A DNA stretch of 64,000 bases, from assembly GCF_032854445.1 (NCBI RefSeq), contig NC_088295.1:44007385-44071384 (forward strand), in the 5' to 3' direction. The notes beneath the pieces were generated by a model. The model was not told the origin of the DNA. It did not search any database and was given only the letters and a program-made list of their open reading frames with translations. Shown piece after piece: positions 24,501 through 37,663 of this stretch (its first letter is position 1; each line of letters begins with the position of its first letter). Origin of the DNA: Liolophura sinensis (Eukaryota; Mollusca; Polyplacophora; Chitonida; Chitonidae). The translations under genes were made by a program, and so were the position numbers.

Positions 24501-27500
24501 TTCGTCTGAAGTCAGGTAAATGTATGAAATACCGTTGCTTATTGAAGCCAGATAAGGCCATTCGTCGTGTAATCGTTCCATCGCCCAGTTGCTGGAAATT
24601 TGTGAACACGTGTATTTACAGTTGTACTATGCACATTTGTTATTCACTATAATTGTACGTTAAACCATATCGTGTAGCTAAGCCTACATTTTACATATTC
24701 TTGTCTATTTTACGTCACCTTAATGCAATTTTACAACAGAAATCGGTATTTTGTTAAATATTTGGGTCACGCCACAGAGGTACATGAAAAGGTACTCTTA
24801 AGACGACGACTGTGGCTTGAAGGAAAATAGTTATGCAAAAAACAATTTTCTCTTAACCCCTCTATTTATATGCATATTTTAGGACATTTTCGGAAAGGAC
24901 GTCATTGGGACTCGAGACCATTTTTTCGCCCTTATTAGGAACTTATGAATAAAACAAGAATGAGCCGCAGACTCTGTATGTCATACCTAAGAAAGGAAAA
25001 CGTTACAAAATATATAGCAATTTTTCTTACCTGTACAACATGTACATTCCACGAGAGATGCGTCACAGCAAACCGTATACGGTGCTGTGACAATTCACTG
25101 CATTATCCTTTGCTGTCTTTAAGGAACTACGTCTACCCGACCCGCTTGAATAAGCACTGTATAAATGCAACCAAATATGGTCACAATTGTATAACATGGT
25201 GTTCTCAGATCACCCCTCCACTATTCACGTTCATTCACGAACGCAGAAAGCTTAGTTAAATACTGTGTTATGTGGTTTATTTAATATTCGGCGGTAGGTA
25301 ATGTTGTAGCTGAACTATAAATCCGCCCCGTGCAAAAGGCAAGGGTGGATCCAATGATCCTTGGCGCACTCCTTTTATTTATTTTACTAAGTACAAGTAA
25401 GTTAATAGTAGATAGAATTTGGACGGTTAAACGGAATTCCCACGACATGTTCTTTTGAATGTAGTATCTCTGTAAATGCGGATAAATAGAATTATAATAG
25501 ATGACGATTTTACAAGAGCTGGTACGTGCGTGATTCGTTACTTGGGCGGAACATAACCCGAAAGTCAATCTCCTCGAGGACAATGTACAGATGTAGGCCA
25601 ACATGCGTATACATATATACATATGTAGTAGAAGCTTCTGGATACTTCTGAGCAAAATACGTGTACATGTATGCATGACTGCGAGCATTTTTACGCCATA
25701 TAAGCATGGAAAGGGACAGGCTGTGGAAGACATGCTATAATGATCTCACTGGTGTCTCAACCTGCAGTTAAACATCACGACTGTTGGAACAATATTGGGA
25801 TGGTCATCTTGGAATCTTTTGGAGATTTTGTCATCAGGTGAACTCGCCGATATAATTTACTGTCTTAGAAAATACCAATGGTGTTGTTTGACGACATGTC
25901 ATGAGGAACACTGTATGTACCAGTAAAAACTGCGGAAGTGAGTGGGTGGAAAGTCTGTAGGCGAAGGAAAATGCAAAAGTATGAAAAATGCAAAAGTAAA
26001 GAAACGCACAGGGTATTTAACCAATTATACTAGTTGTGAATTATTTAGATAAAGCGTAATTGTTCAGACATTCTTCACTGTCTGTAATGGCGTGCTAAAA
26101 ATGTATGCATGCAGGCCTAGTTATTGGAAAGGGAACTAGAGTGACACAGTACGCCATCGACCTTTAGCAAATAAAGGATTCACTGCTTTGTTGTCTTGTT
26201 TTCGAAAATAAATTCCCTTTCCGAAAATGGCATAGAACTAATACCATATGTGTAGAACTATTCAAGGACACGTTATGAAATAGTGCGCGCCCCCAACGAC
26301 CATGGGACTTATTCACGAAACACTTCAAGGTATACATTTCATATTTATTGTGACTTTTACTGATCGATTTTTAATTGAGTGTCAAAAACTGTAAGAATGT
26401 CAAAAACTATACAAATGTTATACTTTTCACATGAAGACGTGCTGTCGATACCGAAAGGGCTAATAAACTTTTGCGGCATGACAACTAATCGATAAGGTTA
26501 TCATCAATATCGAATTCTTATTCCGACTTCTTCATAGTTGTTAGGACGTGCATGTTGGGTTAAGATAACCTCTTCATATACAGGTCATGCACGCACGTAT
26601 ATTTTGCTAAACACATGCAGTGAAGAAACACTTCTTTAGTTCAAGGCTGAACACCAGTTAATAAATACATCACTGGTTACACTTTATTTTGGGAAGTAAG
26701 AAAATGCGTATCATATGCGTACATATTTTATCAAGGTTTGTAACACCAAAACAAATATATTAAACTTACAAGGAACGGCTTCACACAGATTCTTATGACC
26801 AGTCTTCATGGTCAGATATGCTATAACTGTGAAATGAAAGCTCTTTCTTGTTCAGCTTATATTAACTATCACCTATCACGTTAAGGGGGCCTCGTTGGTT
26901 CAGAGAGTTATAACTCTGAACAGCTGCGAGCCATGTCCTTAAAATTGAGCAATAGAGGGTTGCAGATTCGAGTCCACTTTTGAGTGCGACTTTAAGTCAG
27001 GAGATTTGTCAGGTTGGAGGCGGAGGTCGCTGGTTTACTTCGGACATGCCGGTTTCCCCCATGCACCCATAAATCTGACCGCCATTCTATGTAACTTGTG
27101 GCAAATTCTTGAACATGGCGTTAAACACCAATCAATCAAACAATCAATCAATCTGGTAATGAACCATACCTCCCAGTGGTACTTATAAGAGAGTGAAAAA
27201 ATAACCTGAATCTGTCTGTGATTTGATACGTGAAGATATATTTGTTTCGCACAAAAATGGCTACAGGCCTACACAGGTGAGAATGTTTACAACGTTGTCT
27301 ACATTGCCGTATATGGTCGGACTGCTGTTATCAGTTCTGACGCATTTTCAGTACGCAATAGCTGGGATTGATATGTGCTAATGATACACTGGCGTTGTCT
27401 CTGTGTAGGCTATAGCATGTTGTCTGCCATGCGGGGGATATCGCACAATGAGACCTCAAAACAGTAGTTATTAGAACGGTATACAGGTGAAAGGTGGCTG

Positions 27501-28240
27501 GGGTAAAAAAAAGGTAGCGCATTGTGAGTGGGCTAATCAGTGTACCGGCTCAGGGTCTTATATAAACTTTAACACCCCTTCTGCAAACAATCCTTCTTCC
27601 GCAGACTCTACTTGTATTTGTCCATTTTTCATTGCCGCTCGAGGGGATCAAATATCTTTGACATGGCACCTTTGTTATAAAATGGTCCCTGGCAAACAGA
27701 CTTGAAGTACATATGCTTGTAGGGGCGACATCTCAACCACACAGGATCTGTTCAAATGTGACACTATTCTTGTTGCCCTGTGCCCTGATCACTCTACCTG
27801 TGTATATGCTTGTACGCGTACGCTTACATTCTCTGTACATAACATTCGTTCTGACTTTACTGAGATTTACGGACTGTATAGTGTACAGTATATAATCTGC
27901 ATGCTGGTCTCAAATGAGCTTTCATCTTGGCATATACAGTGCCACTACCACGTGCTCTCTGTGCGTTTCTTTCATGGGAGAGTATACATATTTAACATAT
28001 CGTTTTGATTTGCATACAAGAACTATATTTTTTCTTTAGGGAGGGCGAAGGTGTATTTTTAATATTGACTAAACCGAAACTAATAATACTGTTCAAAAAA
28101 AAAAAAACGTGTACTGTCTGGACTTAAATTAATGTGTAATCTGTACAAAAGAACTATCAGCTTTGGAACAGAAATGCATTTATTAGAACGCAGGAAACGT
28201 ACAAGATGTCGATATTATCAACAGTCCATGAAGTTTCATA
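21553..28240. other. Long stretch without a supported gene
   Basis: Upstream exons of the coiled-coil gene may lie here, since its first seen exon needs a phase-1 donor upstream. The best open stretch is a minus-strand frame near 24609-24530, with ATG and a possible donor CAACG|GTATTT, but nothing confirms it. A poly(T) run lies at 24121-24140. The frame at 25281-25733 has no coding character. Confidence 0.4.
26884..27154 (+). mobile_element. tRNA-derived SINE, second subfamily
   Basis: The head gggggcctcgttggttcaga resembles an A box, and gattcgagtcc about 60 bp further matches a Pol III B box. The body differs from the main family, but the tail (attcttgaacatggcgttaa, acaccaatcaatcaa) resembles its 3' end, suggesting mobilisation by the same LINE machinery. 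It ends in CAAT/ATCA repeats. Confidence 0.75.
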
Positions 28241-28243
28241 TAG

Positions 28244-28460
28244 CTTTTATTTCTTTGGTTGATTGCTATTTAACGCCATACACGGCATGGGTGCTTCAGT
28301 TATGCGATATTTTATGGATGGAGGAAACCGGAGTGCCTGTAGTAAGCCATCAGCAAGCTAATGGCGAATTATGGGTGAACTCTCCACTTGTGATATAGGC
28401 CATATTGGTGAAAGGCAAGAGATCTCCAGCGTACTCTATGCTAGGCCGTGCCAACTAGCC
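28244..28460 (-). mobile_element. Old degenerate SINE-like repeat
   Basis: Plus-strand text tttaacgccata then ggatggaggaaaccggagtg is a common mollusc repeat core, and the minus strand ends in gtggctagttggcacgg, which resembles a Pol III A box. Heavily diverged, so the boundaries are approximate. Confidence 0.45.
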
Positions 28461-28979
28461 ACTTCGGCCAATTATTGCCAGCAAAGCGCCAAAAAGTATG
28501 GTAGATTGGGAAACTAGAAAATTCCCTGACCGAAAATGGGATTGCACCAACGTATTGTGTGATCTAGCGATTGAAGCACAAACGTCTCAACGATTCGACC
28601 ACATTACTGTCATTATAAAACATTATAGTTAATAGTTAAGCAAGATAAAAAGAACACAAAAATATATACTGGAGGTCAGAAATGAACTATACATTAAAGG
28701 TCATGCAAATCAATTCGTTGAAGTATTAATAACGTAGAGAGAAATCTTCTCATTTACGTTGATGCCTGTATACTGCTTTCTGGAGTGATCCGTGTACTTA
28801 TATGCATGTAGTTATGATTAGCAGTTTTATTAACTCAGACTTTATCAGTGACAATTAAGAAATATCTCCAAGTCTTGATATCATAGCATAATGTATTTCC
28901 ATGTAGCCTAGAATTATGTTTTGAAACAAATACGTATTGTCTCGCTGTATACATTCTCCTAGCACTAGCAAATAAATTT

Positions 28980-29222
28980 AACTTTATTTGATTGGTGTTT
29001 TTACGACTCACTAAAATAATATTTCACTTTTATGACGGTGACCAGCATTATGAAGAACCCGGGAGAAACACACGACCATCCACATCTTGCTGTCAGACCG
29101 CCCCACATACGGCCGGAGAGGAAACCAGCATGGGCTGGACTTGAACTTACAGCAACCCCATTGCTCAGAGGCTCCTGAGCCATAACGCCGCGCTGGCGTG
29201 TTAACTACCTCGGCAATGGAGG
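28980..29222 (-). mobile_element. Full-length but diverged tRNA-derived SINE
   Basis: It carries tttgattggtgtttttacga, a damaged gaccagcattatg block, acggccggagaggaaaccag, the B-box region ctggacttgaactt and a tRNA-like head in reverse. Several small deletions mark it as older than the copies at 19.4, 61.7 and 63.7 kb. Confidence 0.87.
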
Positions 29223-29229
29223 CACCTAA

Positions 29230-31710
29230 CTTCCCATTGGTCAAGTAACTGCATGTATGGTGAATTTAATTTGTATGGTTATTGAATTTTATTCCAGCGT
29301 TTGTGACATTATGATCATTCCGGAAGTACTCGTACACTCGGCCATTTCCGTAGCCATCCCAAAGTAGGCGAAGTAGGTCCCGATTGTGCACTCCACAATC
29401 GGCATTGTTGTTTAGACCTGGATAGAGCATGTATCCCAATTTAGACTAGTGTATAATGTATCACTACTAGACTGAGAGCTCAGTGCACTTTCGCAGACTA
29501 TACTGTCTGGTACCAGTATTTGCCCTGTCATTTCGCCCATGACTATAAGCTTCTCAATTTACCTCATTGTAAAAGATCCATTGATCTTATAGGTGTTTCA
29601 AAGTTTGTTTAGGAATTATGATGTTGTACGACTAGAGAAACGTGAATTCCAGCAGTAAAAGTAAAGTTAGTGACATTTATTTTTGAGGTAAATTTTTAGG
29701 TCGAGTACAGGGCATCAACCACTGGAAAGATACATGAGTAGACACCGGCGGGCTCAGGGCGAACACCTGAGATGACATAGACTTGATTAATCGTGTGCCA
29801 CGTTCGGTGTTTGACTGACACCTTGCAATGGCGGGTCTCATCAAAGGAACATAATGCGAACTCTTTCAGGACTAGTCTAACCACTTCAACTAACTGACAA
29901 GCTCGTCTTCTTTTATACAACGGTCCGAAGAAAGGCGGCAGATAAAAAAAAAAGACGCAGCCTATCAGGTATACAAAATACACATAATTCCTCAGAATGT
30001 ATATAATATCAAACTGTATATCACCTACACATCTGTCGGGCAGATTAAAAAGTCACAGGAATAAAGGAATTCCAGTTTCTTTATTTGATTTTTATTAACA
30101 TGGTATTTTTTTCTATCCCAGTTTCCTCCAACAGATTGGCAAACCAGCCCACTCGTGTGCGTCGAATTTGTTGAAGGATTAAGCCGGTATTCGATAGCAT
30201 AGTCTTGAAACAGGAGAACTCTATATATATACATATACAGGACTTCAAAACAGGACTTGCAGGTGCTGTGCTGTGTTTTTTTGATGTCGTCCCAACCCAC
30301 GCCGTTTCACAATTCAATTTTGTATGTTTGACATCAACTGAGCTAAGTGCATTACCGCGTGTCATGCCGTAAAGCAGTCCCGACATGTGCGGGCCATAAA
30401 GAGTAGCGCTATAGATTGTACGTTCAGTTCGCTGCACAGTTGGGCAACTTTCTAAACCCGGTAATTTCCTTGCGTTACTCGTGCATTTTAGCTTTATCTT
30501 TTACTTTGCTTAGCAACATGGTTTTATTCGCTTCCGAAGCCCTAAGTAATTAGCTTATCGTATTTCTCTGGTTTTCCGGTGCAATTATACAATTACCAGA
30601 ACGAAGAGCTCATGGACGTATAGAATACACGTACCTGGACAATGCAAGTTTCATTCCGAACGTCGCACTGTGAAATGAACGCTGTATTTTTTTTTTTTTG
30701 ATATACCTGTCAACATGACAAACAACATATGTCCTGTATTGCCTGAAAATCATAACTGGCCTGCTGTGATGACCTTAATAAAAACAGGCCGGTGCGGTAC
30801 CATGCCGAGCCTTTGCTTGATGTCAAAGGGCGGACAAATAAAGTTATTTCGGCCACATATATTAATTTAGGTTTAACCTTTGACTCACCATCGTATACAA
30901 ATTTAATGTGACCCAGAGTAACGAGTGTCGTTTCGAAGAATTTTAGTTTAACACAGTTCAAGAATCCACGGTGTACTAATTTCCACAATATATAGATATA
31001 CCTCCCACATACTCGTCATAGATATTAGTCATACAAAACTCTAGATTAATTTAGTACAAACATAATGTGTGAAAAGGTTCATTTAGCTCTATATATCGTA
31101 ATTACAGTGTTTTGTTCAGTTGAATCAATTAGCACCAAATATTCCGTTCTCGTCCATTATTTTAACGACGTTAGGAAACTAGCTTTCAAACAATTATATA
31201 TCCTTTCACGGATAAATTACACTTTCTTGATACATAAATGACTCTGAAATCATTTACGTGATTTAAAAAATTTTTTTAGCTATGACACGAATAAGCAGTT
31301 TGGAAGACGAACTGTGTTTAATTTATAGATAACTGCAAACATGTTTACGTTATAAGGGTTGGTAATTGCAAATCACTTACGCCTGATGGTAAGTGACATA
31401 AAACACATGCGTGAATGTGGAGGAGGCGGTGATTCATCATTAATTTACATCATGCACCCACACATTTGCGTTACACAAATGACTGTATGGCCTATACATC
31501 TTTTTTTTCTGCTTTCGCTTTTGTTTGAATTAATGCTCTGGTTAATCTCGATGTGATCAGATTGTCACATGTACTCACGGTATATAATAACAATGTAAGA
31601 TGAATAGGCGTCTTGGCTGTTTTTGACCTCTCGCGTAGGCGATAGACAGCCACACAATCACCCCATTGTATAACCGCAATCATTATTTTGTTCACCTCAC
31701 CAGGAATTCC

Positions 31711-31757
<47 letters not shown>

Positions 31758-31910
31758 CGTCACCTTGTCACAGAAGTGTGCATGGTTTCATTGCCCAGTG
31801 GCGTTTAGACACACGCATGTTAAGTAAAAGTTTGTCGGACGCGTGTATATACATATAGTGTTAGTTTGCTAATAGCTTAATTGGACATAGGCGCTTTGAG
31901 TTTCATTCTG
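29230..31910. other. Intergenic, no gene recognised
   Basis: AT-rich single-copy-looking DNA with one (AT)n tract. A weak repeat-like patch near 30075-30150 (minus strand tttcctcc core) resembles old SINE debris. Open frames are short and without conserved motifs. Confidence 0.45.
31717..31754. repeat. (AT)n microsatellite
   Basis: About 19 AT dinucleotides in a row. Confidence 0.98.
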
Positions 31911-31919
31911 GGCATCTGT

Positions 31920-32480
31920 TAACATTGAGTTTGTCAGTTTGATCTCATTAATTAGTTAGTACCATTAATTAGTTTGTACCCGTTCACAGTGAGTTTGATG
32001 CTTTGAACTTGCTTCGGTTATAGTTTGAACTGTTTTTTACATTGAGCTTCAGTCAGTTTCCATCCATTCACGCTGAGCTTCAGTCAGTTTGAACTTGTTT
32101 TACATTGAGCTTTAGCTTGTAATCGTTCACATTTAGCTTCATTTGTTTGTACTCGTTCACGGTGAGTTTAACTTAGTTTGAGCTTGTTTCACTCTGAACT
32201 CTCAGTTAGTTTGTACTCGTTTACACTGAGTTTCAGTTAGTTTGTACTCGTTCACGATGAGTTTCTGTTATTTTGTCCTCGTTCACACTAATTTTCAGTT
32301 AGTTTTTACTTGTTCACACTGAACTTCGGTTCGTTTGGGTTTGTTTCACACTGAGCTTCATTTAGTTTGTACTCGTTCACGCTGAGTTTCAGTTGGTTTG
32401 AGCTTGTTTTACAGTGAATTTCAGTTAGTTTGTACTCATTTACACTGAGTTTGATGCGTTGAACCATTGCGAGTCAGTTT
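31920..32480. repeat. Degenerate 31-bp minisatellite
   Basis: Units of 31-32 bp follow the pattern gagtttcagttagtttgtac then tcgttcacact. About 14 or more units are readable, clearest between 32200 and 32450; the array fades on both sides (up to about 32570). Many point differences between units suggest an old array. Confidence 0.88.
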
Positions 32481-32579
32481 GGACTTGTATATTGAGATAC
32501 GAAGTTAAGTCAGATTGAACTCATGTATCATGGGGTCAAGTCAGGTCGGACCCATGCACATTGACGTCAAGTCAGAATT

Positions 32580-34880
32580 AGTTTTGGTATATATGTATTG
32601 CGTTTCGGTGTACTCCATGTATTAAACCCATTTACCACGATTAGCTCTAGACCGTGTATGTGTCGACTACATACACAAATGGAATGTTTTCATTATTGTG
32701 TATCTGTATCGTACCTTAACCGTGTATATAAAAAAAATAACTGTGTACTGGGTTGCGGATTTTCTAGTCTAGGCACAGTAATACATAATTGTATGGATCA
32801 GTGAAACACGTGTGTAGTCGCTTTCTGCACTACATATGGGCGTACATAATATGTTATATTTTTTCCCTTAAAACCAGTCCAAAACTAGACAGCATGAAAA
32901 AATAACACTTTTTTGGGTTGAGTTTCTTACCACCTTGCTCAATTTTAGCATTTAACTTGGTGAAAGAAAAAAAAACACATTAGAAAACATCACCTTGCAT
33001 TTCGATAGCATCGAGGTTGAGTTCGATATGAACTTTTTTTCTGTTACAAATAAAACACCTTTCTGTGTTTTTCGTCGTGCTTATTAGTCTGATGTCAATG
33101 AAATATCCTCATATTTTCAATATCCGTATTATCCTTACATCAACTCCTGAACGGGATAAAACAAGCGCTACCATATACTTCCTTTAGCAGTCTTTTTTTA
33201 TTGTTTACGTATACCTCTGATGCAAAAAGAGCTTCATGTGTCATGTTGTATATCTGGTGAAACAAAACAAAACAAAAAAATGCAAAAATAAAATGTTTCT
33301 TGACAGTGTATTAAGGAGCATTTGCTCTTGTCCCATGATAGACTCTCACTAACGAGGCAGTAGTGTCAACTTTGGTGGCATCCAGTTTGCCGTGGCCTTG
33401 TGCTGAGTAAACTTGTTATATCACGTTGCATGCAATACAGAACGTCATTAGTCAACTTCGATCTGGATACTTCAACAATACATGAAATGTCATTGCATAA
33501 GTGAGATTTTATTGATGTTTTCGTAACATTTCCCCCCACTCATCCCTTCTCAGTTTTCACCTCAGCAGGTCACGAATCCAGTCAAATGGTGTTATGTCCA
33601 AACAGTGAAACATGTCTATATCTATATATAGTCATGTTGCTTTGACGAATACAATGACTAAGATGATGATGGTAAGCTATATAGATGTGTTTCCTTGTGA
33701 TGGAAACTATGTGGAACGTCCATGAGTCACTGTCAGGGAGTTCTGTGTGTTGACAATCATTCTAACTCTAAACCTTTGCACACATCTCGCATATACCGAG
33801 GCTGTTGTGTGTATAAGGGCACGTGTTCGGTATCCAGTGCGCGCCAGCTGCCGTACAGAACAGAAATATTTAAGGCGTAACATACAATAGACCATGCCAC
33901 GTGCTTAGAATAAAACATCACACGGGCTTGCACACACATAAAAACTTACTGTATGGCTTCTGTTCACGATACAGAAGAACGTCTAAAGATACAACGAGTA
34001 CGTAATTCGCAACAATGCTGCTCATCGGGTTTTGGCGCGGAAATGTTGCAGACAAAAATCAGGCAACTCAGCTATGCACCAATTGTTGCACACAAAGCCT
34101 TTGCTTTTGGTCGTTGTTGTTTTATATAGCTATGATAGACTCGCATTATAGATGACTAATGCACCTCCATCACCCCCACCCCAAAAGGGGCGAAAGAGTC
34201 ATATAACGTAGGCCACGCCCGTACCACAATACTGTCAGTACAAATTTGGCTGTAACTACAACGGCTTTTCATACATCATTATAGACAGTTGCCTTGCAAC
34301 ACGCGGCAACAAAGGTTTCGGCCATTGGAAACATCTCTGAGGGCCCACAAACATCTCAGTGTAGTTGCTCTAGCTCAGGTTCTTGCCAATGAAACCATGC
34401 CATTGCTCCCTGATTTGGCGACTTACATGCTCTTGCGGCTGAAAATAAACCCTGTATATCCCCATAACTGATCTACGCGCCAACATGTATCTGAAGAAAT
34501 GTTTCAAAATACGATGCACTAGTAAAACTTACAATCAATATTCTCTTCTCAGAAATGCCTTATGTCAACAACTCTGGTTGCTGTTATCTGTATACGACAC
34601 AGAATAAAAAGATGTATTTGAGAGAACTATGCACTGACACTTTGAAAACCGGATCCTCCGATTATACTCAGAATCGATTATTTTTAGAATCACCGTCCTA
34701 TTATCAACGTCAAAAATGAAAAGAAAGGAAGAAGCCTATATGTGAGAACATTGAATATAGGATACGAGTATATTCTATACCAAGCACCGACAAAAACTCC
34801 TGGAAGACTACTTCTACTATTTTTATTTAGTATCTACGGGGCCTACTGGTGGTACTTTTCCGTTGTATCTTATTCATGAA
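32580..34880. other. Intergenic, no gene recognised
   Basis: No frame with coding character, no repeat array and no SINE that I can support. Confidence 0.4.
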
Positions 34881-34889
34881 GGCTATAAG

Positions 34890-35120
34890 AGCTGGAATCA
34901 TCGCTGGCTCAAACGTGACTATCAGGCCCTTGAACAACATAGCCGCGTGTTCGAATCCAGCTCTGGTCGCCTCCACTGCGTCTTGAAATTTATGTAGAAG
35001 TATACATGTCGAATAGCCTAGCGATGTGTAGGCCTTTCCTCCACCCATAAACTTGACTAACGTCATATACGTGGACAATTTTTAGAGCACGACGTTAAAT
35101 AACAATTGACAAAAAATAAT
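34890..35120 (+). mobile_element. SINE-like element of the second subfamily
   Basis: A good Pol III B box (gtgttcgaatccagc, about 34948) is followed by ctcctcccacc-like and cacccataaac words and a tail agagcacgacgttaaataac. These parallel the element at 26884 in the same order. The A box is not clear. Confidence 0.55.
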
Positions 35121-35296
35121 TATAAAAAATAAATCGATTTCGACAGTTAGCGAAAATCAGCCTCTAGTCTTGTTCCATACTACGCATGTTTATATGTTTG
35201 TAAAAGGTTAGCCCTGACCATTCATTTTTTCAGATGGTTGTTACCGTTCTTGTCACATAATCCTTCCTGGAAATCATGTGTCTTGTGGGTGGTGAT

Positions 35297-35375
35297 GAGT
35301 TTCCACAACCAGGTTTCCGCCGTATTATAAGTGAAATAATGTTGAGTACGGCGTAAAAAAACTAATGAAATAACT
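35297..35375 (+). mobile_element. SINE 3'-tail fragment
   Basis: Short piece matching the main family tail: tttccgccgtattataagtg, aaataatgttgagtacggcg, taaaaaaactaatgaaat. Confidence 0.75.
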
Positions 35376-37591
35376 ACTTAAACGTTACATGAAACTGTTG
35401 GATTTAATTTTTCTTTTTGGGGTATAATTATGTAATTCTTCATTTTCCTTAAAACCATACTCTTTGTTTTATATGACCTTTATCAGGTATCCTTTAAATA
35501 AATGAAGACATTGGCAAACCCCCTACGTCAGAGCTAGAAAGCATCAGTTCTAAATTAGAATTTTGGCATAATCTGCACTTCTTGGGGAGAAAAATCGCAA
35601 AGCCTATAATACGCCTTGCTGGCGTGCTAACCCCCTCCGCCACGGAGGCTCTTGCGCCTTTTAATCTGCCAATGTTTGTGTTGGCTGCCTTGTCGGACAA
35701 CAACCTTCATAGGGCGAATATGAATGGACAATGAGTACAGCTCCTTATCAGTATCAAGCGACATGCATGTACCAGCACACAGGCTGTACAATGGCTGTTA
35801 ACAGAATATCAATCTATCCTTCCGACTTCGATAAAACACACCCAAGGAGAATATGTTTGAACGTGAACATGAGATTTAACGAGCAACGCTGAGAATGAAC
35901 TGTACGAACAGCTGAAAAGGCTCAGAAGAAAACATGTGCTAAAAATGCAAATGAGTGTGGATCAGGGTAGAGAACATCTAAACGATCGAAGCTGCTACAT
36001 AATATGAATTTACTATTGCCAAAGGAATCTTTGAGGCGGAAGTCTTGAGCGCTCTGAAAGCCCCGATTTGAAAGTCCTTTGAATCATTGCATTGGCGGTG
36101 AGGAACATATCCAGGCCATTGCTGCAAGTTCTGTCGTCTAAGTTACGTTCGTCCATGTCTTTGCGATGGTGATTTGTGGGTTATATTGTAATGTAGTGTC
36201 CTGAAATTCAACAAGAGAACAATAGTCAATCTGGCTTGGGCCCAGATCTCGATTGTGCATGACACTGGTTCTATTATATGCAACCTTGAATGTTGTACTT
36301 GAATACTGATGAATAAGGTTTGAAACAATAAAGTGATTTAAAGGTATTCTGGGACGAATCTGTATAACAGATATAAATATGTTTGTCAGAGGAGAACAAC
36401 ATGATGTAAACATGCGCCAAAGAGAAAAGGCCTACACTTATATCTGATCCTCTCTCTTCTTGTATTATATTAAATAAATGAAAAGGGTTGTACCTGAAGA
36501 CTCTGTTTGCATAAGAGTGCAACCACCATCTTTAGGTATTAGTATTGTTACTATAAACAAATCTTGAATTGCAATATATTACTGATGAGCAATTAAAATT
36601 CCCAGCAGCCTTGCGACGGCTTAGATATGGATTAGTCATTGATGTATGTGCTTGCACGTTGCTACCATATGATCTCCAGGACAAAGGCCAAAAATACAAA
36701 GATTGCAGACGGCTATACCCCATCATATACCCTGTGCAAATATACCACATATTTGAGGTAAACTACTTCTCTAAAGAATCGGCCTCATAAATTATTCTCT
36801 TTTTTCATAATTCAGCTTGTGAATTATGGTTTATTGTATGCTTGGAAAAGCAATTACCGCATATCTGAAGTGACGGTTGGCTTGTCATGAACGCATTTAC
36901 AGCAGCCTCGTGACACATACATGCCAAACTAACTTGCCTCATGACAATAAAAAAGCTCTAAAAACTATACACCATTATTAATAGGTCAATGTTTGTGATA
37001 TTAGATTGGAAAGGGAAACATCCAAGGCTTATCGCAGTGAAACACAACCAATGAAAAGCCAATAATGAATGCAGGGAAATAAGATTTAAAAGGATACAGT
37101 CTTCGACACAACAATGCAATTTCGACCATTAGAAGTTTCTTTGTCAGATAAATTACTATCACCATATATTCTAAATTAATGGTGATTGACTGAGCCATAG
37201 TAATGAATTGAGAATATGTGTTAGGGACGTTAAACATTATATAGACCTAGCTATACAGCACTACACCCATTTAAGGTAAACCTTGAAATCTGTTTGGATG
37301 TATTCTATAATCTGAAATTCAAACATAAAGATGTTAAGTTGAGAATTAAGTAATATCTGTATATAAATATGTATGTGTAAATCACAGGAATGACTCTATA
37401 TAAAGCCAAGAGTTATATTGTCAAGCCATCGACAAATTAATATGCAAATAAAACTACCCAGTTAAGCAATCTATAACCAAGCAAGTATCATGGATTTATG
37501 ATCAATAAAAACCCGAACTAACCAAACCTGGCATCAGGAATCAGGTCATCTCTCAGATCGATGAGTGATATATCGATATATCAGATATATC

Positions 37592-37663
<72 letters not shown>

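Noticed and set aside
24316-24609. Possible first exon of the coiled-coil gene
   Set aside because: Has an ATG and a weak donor-like site, but its phase does not match the exon at 21552 and no conserved motif supports it.
25281-25733. A 150-codon minus-strand frame
   Set aside because: No domain, compositional bias or splice context; it looks like a chance frame.
26884-26960. Possible functional tRNA gene
   Set aside because: A and B boxes are present, but I could not form a full cloverleaf, and the SINE body and tail follow directly.
29001-29244. Minus-strand frames resembling repeated SNPAHAGFLSG-type peptides, also near 59521, 61709 and 63784
   Set aside because: They are translations of the SINE body, recurring at each SINE copy.
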